This document shows, piece by piece, positions 5,750 through 6,198 of a stretch of 6,198 nt of DNA. Origin of the DNA: Hyphomicrobiaceae bacterium UBA2767 (GTDB taxonomy: Bacteria; Pseudomonadota; Alphaproteobacteria; Rhizobiales; Methyloligellaceae); assembly GCA_002352635.1 (NCBI GenBank), contig DEIT01000238.1, positions 708 to 6,905 on the forward strand, in the 5' to 3' direction. The translations under genes and the position numbers were made by a program. The notes under the pieces were generated by a model. That model was not told the DNA's origin. It did not search any database and saw only the letters and a list, made by a program, of their open reading frames with translations. Every line of letters starts with the position of its first letter. Within the stretch, counting starts at the first letter, position 1.

Positions 5750-6198
5750 ATGACCGAAGGCACGGTTTACGACGTTTCTGACGAATGGAAGAAGCGCGCC
5801 CATGTCGATAACGACAAGTATCTGGAGATGTACAACCAATCGGTCGATGACCCCGATGGCTTCTGGAGCGAACACGGGCTTCGCCTGGATTGGATGAAAC
5901 CCTTCACCAAGGTGAAGAACACCTCCTTCGAATATGACAATGTTTCGATCAAATGGTTCGAAGACGGCACACTGAATGTGTGTGCCAATTGCGTCGACCG
6001 CCATCTTGAGACCCGAGGTGACCAGACGGCCATCATCTGGGAGGGCGACGATCCGAATGACGACGCCCACATCACCTACAAGGAACTGCACGAGAAGGTC
6101 TGCCGGCTCTCAAACGCCATGAAGGATCTAGGCGTGAAGAAGGGTGACCGGGTAACGATCTACATGCCCATGATCCCCGAGGCGACCTACGCGATGCT
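5750..6198 (+). CDS. acs: Acetyl-CoA synthetase, N-terminal part (runs off the window)
   Basis: The frame from ATG 5750 is open to the window edge and gives the first 149 residues of a protein that is normally about 650. Acs makes acetyl-CoA from acetate, ATP and CoA through an acetyl-AMP intermediate in the cytoplasm. The segment KYLEMYNQSVDDPDGFWSE (about 23-41) is the acetyl-CoA synthetase N-terminal domain. It continues with SIKWFEDGTLNVCANCVDRH (about 66-85), then TYKELHEKVCRLSNAM and KKGDRVTIYMPMIPE, all hallmarks of Acs and the start of its AMP-binding domain. The catalytic AMP-binding loops and the regulatory acetylated lysine lie beyond the window. It has its own candidate promoter and a strong ribosome binding site, and is divergent from the amidohydrolase. 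Confidence 0.96.
   Translation, partial: MTEGTVYDVSDEWKKRAHVDNDKYLEMYNQSVDDPDGFWSEHGLRLDWMKPFTKVKNTSFEYDNVSIKWFEDGTLNVCANCVDRHLETRGDQTAIIWEGDDPNDDAHITYKELHEKVCRLSNAMKDLGVKKGDRVTIYMPMIPEATYAM

Noticed and set aside
5534..6091. Open minus-strand frame of 185 codons opposite acs
   Set aside because: The plus strand in this region encodes an unmistakable acetyl-CoA synthetase N-terminus with a strong ribosome binding site. The antisense frame is a shadow of its codon usage.

Overview
The window looks like ordinary chromosomal DNA of an alphaproteobacterium, probably Hyphomicrobiales or a marine relative. The evidence is family-level: moderately GC-rich genes, an EVE-domain protein of the rhizobial/Rhodopseudomonas type, a DUF1761 protein, and an acetyl-CoA synthetase start typical of that class. 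No mobile elements, CRISPR arrays, rRNA or tRNA genes are visible.

Left part (1-3118). The last 31 codons of an unidentified plus-strand gene converge with a three-gene minus-strand operon. In transcription order the operon encodes a periplasmic substrate-binding protein, an inner-membrane permease and an ATPase. It is a ProU/OpuA-type ABC importer for a quaternary-ammonium compatible solute such as glycine betaine. Permease and ATPase genes overlap by 8 bases. Binding-protein and permease genes are separated by 81 bases with two small hairpins, a possible attenuator that would leave the binding protein in excess.

Middle (3119-3589). A 471-base non-coding spacer separates the importer from a divergent plus-strand group. 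It contains a stretch of about 19% GC (3301-3420), a plausible sigma-70 promoter for the importer, and a nested inverted repeat at 3145-3210. On the importer mRNA this repeat would form a long leader hairpin just upstream of the ribosome binding site, with a side bulge complementary to that site. It is the most unusual signal in the window.

Right part (3590-6198). A tight plus-strand cluster encodes an EVE-domain protein, a four-helix DUF1761 membrane protein and a small Rieske [2Fe-2S] protein. It converges on a minus-strand creatininase-family amidohydrolase. Divergent from that, a strong ribosome binding site starts acetyl-CoA synthetase (acs), which runs off the window. The shared 218-base acs/amidohydrolase spacer holds a candidate acs promoter and a palindromic motif resembling short-chain acyl-CoA regulator sites.

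The importer is a coherent functional unit. The EVE/DUF1761/Rieske genes look co-transcribed, but no shared pathway can be deduced. No clearly new multi-gene system is evident; the best candidates for novelty are regulatory.
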